NCBI GenBank assembly: GCA_021613335.1
Contig: JAJTWR010000374.1
Span: 525,001-589,000 of the forward strand
Direction: 5' to 3'
DNA length: 64,000 bases
Source: Whitmania pigra
Lineage: Eukaryota > Annelida > Clitellata > Hirudinida > Haemopidae
Shown piece by piece: positions 60,209 to 64,000 of the stretch. The position numbers were made by a program, and so were the translations under genes. Under the pieces are notes generated by a model that saw only the letters and a list, made by a program, of their open reading frames with translations, was not told the DNA's origin and did no database searches. The first letter of the stretch is position 1; each line of letters opens with the position of its first letter.

Positions 60209-61028
60209 CATACACGATTTGACAACCGAAGTAAAAAAAATCACCAGTGAAAGAACAGAAAGAGAAGACAAATTAAATGGACAATTGACAGAATGGAAAA
60301 ATAAATTAGAAAAGATGAGCGCTGAATTTTTGGAGTTGAAGCAAAAATTTGACAGCTTTGTGAATTCAAACACAGAGAAAGAAATCAAATGGTCCAATGG
60401 ATTTGACCAATTAAGTACTAAAGTTGAAAGTTTAAAAGTCCCAGACATAACAGACAAAGAATTAACAAAAAGATGGTCTGACTTATTCAGGGAGAATGTT
60501 GCTGAAATTAAAGATGATATGAAAACTGTGCAAAGGACAGTAACTGATGCAAAACAATCAATGGACATTACAGCAGACAGAAGCTCTAGAAGGAACAATT
60601 TAGTTATTTATAACTTGCCAGAGGATGAAAAAGAGGCCAAGAATAAAGATAAAGATTGCCTTGTTGAATTGGCTAAAGAGTTTGGCCTGGAGTTTGATTA
60701 CAATAGAGATGTTTCCTCCATGGCTAGAATGGGTAGGAAAAGTGAAGACAGAAACAGATGCAGACCACTGATGGTCAAGTTTTATAGTTACACAACAAAG
60801 AATATGATTCTTGAAAGTTGTTACAAACTCAAAAAGATGCAGAAGTTTAAATCATTAATTGTAAGCCATGACCTCTCCAAAGAAGATAGGGAGCAGTGTA
60901 GAATACTGATAAAAAAGGCTAAGCAGGAAAAAGAAAAATCAGGTGAGGTTGAAAAGTTTATTTACAAAGTCAGAGGAGATCCAGGGTCCTTCTATGTTGT
61001 CACAGTTAGAAGGCCAAATTTTTTGTAA
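60195..61028 (+). CDS. LINE ORF1 protein (coiled coil, RRM-like, C-terminal domain)
   Basis: 277 aa, with a layout typical of L1-type ORF1 nucleic-acid chaperones that coat the element RNA. Residues about 5-125 are charged heptad-rich coiled coil. From 133 comes an RRM-like domain, with NNLVIYNLPEDE as the first strand (RNP2-like) and RPLMVKFYSYTTKNMI about 60 residues later (RNP1-like region). Residues from about 223 (SHDLSKEDREQCRILIKKAK) match the C-terminal domain pattern. The stop TAA (61026-61028) overlaps the ORF2 ATG as TAATG, so ORF2 translation is probably coupled by termination-reinitiation. The start at 60195 may be internal to a longer ORF1. No stops or frameshifts occur inside it. 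Confidence 0.8.
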   Translation: MILSDIHDLTTEVKKITSERTEREDKLNGQLTEWKNKLEKMSAEFLELKQKFDSFVNSNTEKEIKWSNGFDQLSTKVESLKVPDITDKELTKRWSDLFRENVAEIKDDMKTVQRTVTDAKQSMDITADRSSRRNNLVIYNLPEDEKEAKNKDKDCLVELAKEFGLEFDYNRDVSSMARMGRKSEDRNRCRPLMVKFYSYTTKNMILESCYKLKKMQKFKSLIVSHDLSKEDREQCRILIKKAKQEKEKSGEVEKFIYKVRGDPGSFYVVTVRRPNFL

Positions 61029-64000
61029 TGAAAGAGTCAAAAGCAAATAGTGAAATGAAAAGAGACAGCAAGATAAATACAACACCCTGTGCTAGCATCT
61101 CACAGAACAGAAGACAGAAATGGACAAAAGAACAATATAAAGAAATTATCTGGGCATATCATTACGCTATAAAGACTGGAAACGAAGGAGTAACTTCGGA
61201 TACATATAAAATATGGAGAGAAAGAAACCCTGACATCTTCCCAGGAATGAATGCAAAAAATCTGAGTAACCAAAGGCGGTTCATTATAAAAGAAAACAGA
61301 CTCACAGCATCAGAGATAGAAGAAATCGTTTCTGATATTGAGTCCAAGATCTTGAATAACAATGTTGGTGCTGAGGATAATTCAACAAGGTACCTGAGAG
61401 CTGATGTGCAAATGGTTGATACAGTTGAAAGTAACAATGCTGAACAATCAGGTATGGAAGAATTGTTGGATATGGAAAATAAAATTACTGCACGCTTGAA
61501 TGAGATCAAAAAGTATGAAATCTGTGATAGAAAATGCCTAAGCAAAATCAAAAACATAAAACGGACTACCAAAAAAATAGAATTAGCAAATAAAGTCCTT
61601 AGCAAACTTGCAGCTGAAAAAAGCTTGAATATCACAGAAATAAATGAACTAATGTATGCCACAGCTGCAGTGATTGCAGATGTGAAAACTGAACAACCAA
61701 AAATTCAGGTGAGAGGCACGGGATGGAGAGAAAGAATCCAAAAAGTGATCAATGAATGTAGAAAAGACCTGTCATACATAAAGGAATTTAAACAAAGGAA
61801 ATCTGATAAAAAAAGTAAAGTTGAAGCCAGGATGAAAGTATTATTAGATAAAGCATCATTGTCAAAAAATCAAATTGATGAGTTAGAACAAAATATAAAG
61901 ATGAAACTACAAGCCAAGGCCCAGAGACTACGAAGATATACTAAAAGAAGTGAACAGTATCAACAAAACAAAACATTTAAAAATGATGCCAAAAGATTTT
62001 ATAGAGAAATGACTTCAAACCAAATTAAAGTTACTGACCCACCTGACAAGGAAGGAATTGAAAAGTTCTGGAAAGGAATATTAGAAAAAGAAGTTAGCCA
62101 TAACTCCGAAGCAAATTGGATTAGTGATGAAGAAGCACTATACAATGAAATAAATCAACTTGAATGGAAAGAACTTGAAATAAATGAATTGACAACAGTG
62201 ATCAAATTCTCTCACAACTGGAAGGCACCAGGAATTGATAAAGTTCATAACTTTTGGTTAAAGTACCTGACATCACTACACAAACAGTTGTTATGGGCAT
62301 TTAACAAGATATTGAAAGAACCAGACAACATGCCTGGATGGATGACGGAAGGAACTGCATATTTAATACCAAAATCCAGAGAAACCAGAAATCCCAAAAA
62401 TTATAGGCCCATAGCATGCTTGCCGACTACATATAAAATATTGACAGGAATCCTATGCAACCGAATATACAGTCATCTCCAAAATAATCAGATATTGCCA
62501 GAAGAACAAAAAGGTTGCAGAAAAGGAAGCAGAGGATGTAAAGACAGTTTAATGATTAGTCAAATGATTATGCAGAAGACAAAAAAAGGCAAACACGATT
62601 TAAATGTTGCATGGATCGATTACAAAAAGGCGTTTGACAGTGTCCCCCATACCTGGATTACCCATGTTATGCGCATATACAAAGTTTCTGATGTCATCAG
62701 AAGATTTATGGAAAAATCTATGTTGCAGTGGCGCCTGACCTTGATATTGTATCATGAGGGAGGATATATAAAAACAGATAAAATCTCTATTAGAAGAGGC
62801 ATATATCAGGGAGATTCGCTGTCACCGTTGATATTCTGTATGGCTATGATCCCGCTATCGAGACGTCTTAATGCCGCAAAAATTGGCTACAAACAAGGAA
62901 AAGAAGAAATCAGTCATCTATTCTATATGGACGATCTAAAGATATTTGCCAAAGATCACGAAAGTATGGAAAAGTGCATTAAAATTGTTGAGGAATTTAG
63001 TGAAGATATACGAATGGAATTTGGAATTGAAAAATGCGCAACTACTGAAATAAAAAAGGGCAAAGCTGCAAATGGGAAGGACATAAATATCAAAGAGGGA
63101 ATTGTCATCCGATCATTAAAAACGGAGGAGTTCTATAAATATCTCGGCATGGATGAGAAAAGCGGCATAAAGGACAAGGATATGAAAGAGAAAGTGAAAA
63201 GGGAATATTTCTATCGTGTGAAGAAAATATTGAAAACTCAACTAAGTTCCAGAAACAAAATTATGGCTATTAATAGTCTTGCCACACCAGTCATGACATA
63301 TAGTTTTGGAATTTTACCGTGGCTTAAAAGTGAAATAGATAAACTTGACAGGAAAACAAGAAAAGTATTAACAATAAATGGAATGCATCACCCGAGAGCG
63401 GACGTAGACAGACTGTATGTCAAACGAAAGGAAGGAGGAAGAGGCTTGCTCGAACTGCAATCTCTTTATCGGCAAAGTATACTGAGCCTTGCAGTATATT
63501 TGCAGACAGAAAATAGCAGACTGATCCAAAGTGTGAAAAAGTGGGATGACGTCAAAAAGAAATATTCATTGCAAAAGGAAGCCGATAAAATCAGGACAAA
63601 ATACAAACTAACAAATTTATCTGAAAATGGAAATCTTGTGTGTGAACTCAAAACAAAAATAGAAAATGAAAGGATCTCCAAAATAACATCCAAACCACTC
63701 CACGGCAGGTTCTTCAAACAGCTACAAGAAACACATATCAATAAAGAATTGACAGTAAAATGGCTAAACGATGGAAGAATGAAGGGAGAAACAGAAAGTC
63801 TTTTGATTGCTGCACAAGATCAAGCCCTGAATACAAGATTTCACCAACGACATATTCTCCATCAGCCAGTTGCTAGTGTTTGCCGGTTATGCTTTAAAGC
63901 TGAAGAGCATATTAGTCACTTAGTGTCCGGGTGCGAGGCCCTAGCGGCAACGGAGTATTTGCAGAGGCATAACAGGGTGGCCGGGTATGTGCACTGGAGA
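61028..64000 (+). CDS. LINE ORF2: reverse transcriptase (partial, runs off right edge)
   Basis: The ATG at 61028 opens a frame that stays open to the window end, 991 codons. The N-terminus has a Myb-like segment (RRQKWTKEQYKEIIWAYHYA) where APE-type LINEs have an endonuclease. RT motifs: NWKAPGIDKVHNFW, NPKNYRPIACLPT, motif A AWIDYKKAFD with D531, a RGIYQGDSLSPL block, and motif C FYMDD with YMDD at 633-636. RT motifs are followed by a thumb region. A knuckle of C952, C955, H964 and C969 sits near the end, followed by RHNRVAGYVHW, characteristic of R4/Dong-like elements just before a restriction-like endonuclease. That domain lies beyond the edge. It makes the reverse transcriptase for target-primed insertion in the nucleus. 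Catalytic residues are intact. Confidence 0.92.
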   Translation, partial: MKESKANSEMKRDSKINTTPCASISQNRRQKWTKEQYKEIIWAYHYAIKTGNEGVTSDTYKIWRERNPDIFPGMNAKNLSNQRRFIIKENRLTASEIEEIVSDIESKILNNNVGAEDNSTRYLRADVQMVDTVESNNAEQSGMEELLDMENKITARLNEIKKYEICDRKCLSKIKNIKRTTKKIELANKVLSKLAAEKSLNITEINELMYATAAVIADVKTEQPKIQVRGTGWRERIQKVINECRKDLSYIKEFKQRKSDKKSKVEARMKVLLDKASLSKNQIDELEQNIKMKLQAKAQRLRRYTKRSEQYQQNKTFKNDAKRFYREMTSNQIKVTDPPDKEGIEKFWKGILEKEVSHNSEANWISDEEALYNEINQLEWKELEINELTTVIKFSHNWKAPGIDKVHNFWLKYLTSLHKQLLWAFNKILKEPDNMPGWMTEGTAYLIPKSRETRNPKNYRPIACLPTTYKILTGILCNRIYSHLQNNQILPEEQKGCRKGSRGCKDSLMISQMIMQKTKKGKHDLNVAWIDYKKAFDSVPHTWITHVMRIYKVSDVIRRFMEKSMLQWRLTLILYHEGGYIKTDKISIRRGIYQGDSLSPLIFCMAMIPLSRRLNAAKIGYKQGKEEISHLFYMDDLKIFAKDHESMEKCIKIVEEFSEDIRMEFGIEKCATTEIKKGKAANGKDINIKEGIVIRSLKTEEFYKYLGMDEKSGIKDKDMKEKVKREYFYRVKKILKTQLSSRNKIMAINSLATPVMTYSFGILPWLKSEIDKLDRKTRKVLTINGMHHPRADVDRLYVKRKEGGRGLLELQSLYRQSILSLAVYLQTENSRLIQSVKKWDDVKKKYSLQKEADKIRTKYKLTNLSENGNLVCELKTKIENERISKITSKPLHGRFFKQLQETHINKELTVKWLNDGRMKGETESLLIAAQDQALNTRFHQRHILHQPVASVCRLCFKAEEHISHLVSGCEALAATEYLQRHNRVAGYVHWR

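Noticed and set aside
61162..61662. 166-codon minus-strand ORF
   Set aside because: Antisense shadow of LINE ORF2. The plus strand carries clear RT motifs.
63466..63741. 91-codon minus-strand ORF
   Set aside because: Antisense shadow of the LINE ORF2 C-terminal region.

Overview
The window is nuclear DNA of an invertebrate animal. It has spliced genes with short GT-AG introns (tens of bases to about 2 kb), non-LTR retrotransposons, a hAT element, a tRNA-derived SINE and a foldback element, and an extreme load of (AAT/ATT)n, (ATC)n and (TTTA)n microsatellites in an AT-rich background. The conserved proteins are bilaterian-like (SLMAP, RBMS/Shep, TMEM94). A lophotrochozoan such as an annelid or mollusc is plausible, but I cannot fix the taxon from the sequence.

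Layout. 1-9.3 kb is gene-poor and microsatellite-rich, with a GC-richer island near 1.6-2.1 kb, possible regulatory motifs and one candidate exon. 9.8-10.6 kb holds a tentative minus-strand gene. ORC4 follows at 11.1-14.0 kb (+). SLMAP, a STRIPAK scaffold with an FHA domain and a tail anchor, lies at 16.1-24.4 kb (+) and converges on an RBMS-type two-RRM gene at 25.2-26.7 kb (-). A SINE and a foldback element occupy 27.4-27.9 kb. An unrecognised multi-exon gene lies at 28.0-30.1 kb (+). 30.4-33.9 kb is a transposon graveyard (jockey-like LINE, LINE tail, hAT, half a foldback element). A Golgi alpha-mannosidase II gene fills 34.0-43.9 kb (+), and TMEM94, a P-type-ATPase-like ER membrane protein, fills 44.8-56.5 kb (+). 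TMEM94 is followed by an intronless minus-strand ORF, a LINE 3' end and a candidate terminal exon. From 59.3 kb a long (AAT)n tract abuts an apparently intact two-ORF LINE that runs off the right edge.

I reconstructed exons from splice sites and phase. The ORC4 (418 aa), SLMAP (683 aa without one doubtful exon) and TMEM94 (1315 aa) exons add up to closed reading frames. The genes are unrelated housekeeping or trafficking functions, not a pathway or operon.

The most unusual pattern is that minisatellites repeatedly start exactly at exon-intron junctions. They carry copies of an exon end and its splice donor (ORC4 exon 10, SLMAP exon 10, MAN2A exon 5, TMEM94 exon 19) or of an acceptor and exon start (SLMAP exon 5, TMEM94 exon 15, MAN2A exon 19). 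The unrecognised gene carries tandemly repeated exon-intron modules. The second highlight is the two-ORF LINE: no N-terminal APE domain is visible, its ORFs overlap as TAATG, and it sits against a TAA-type microsatellite.
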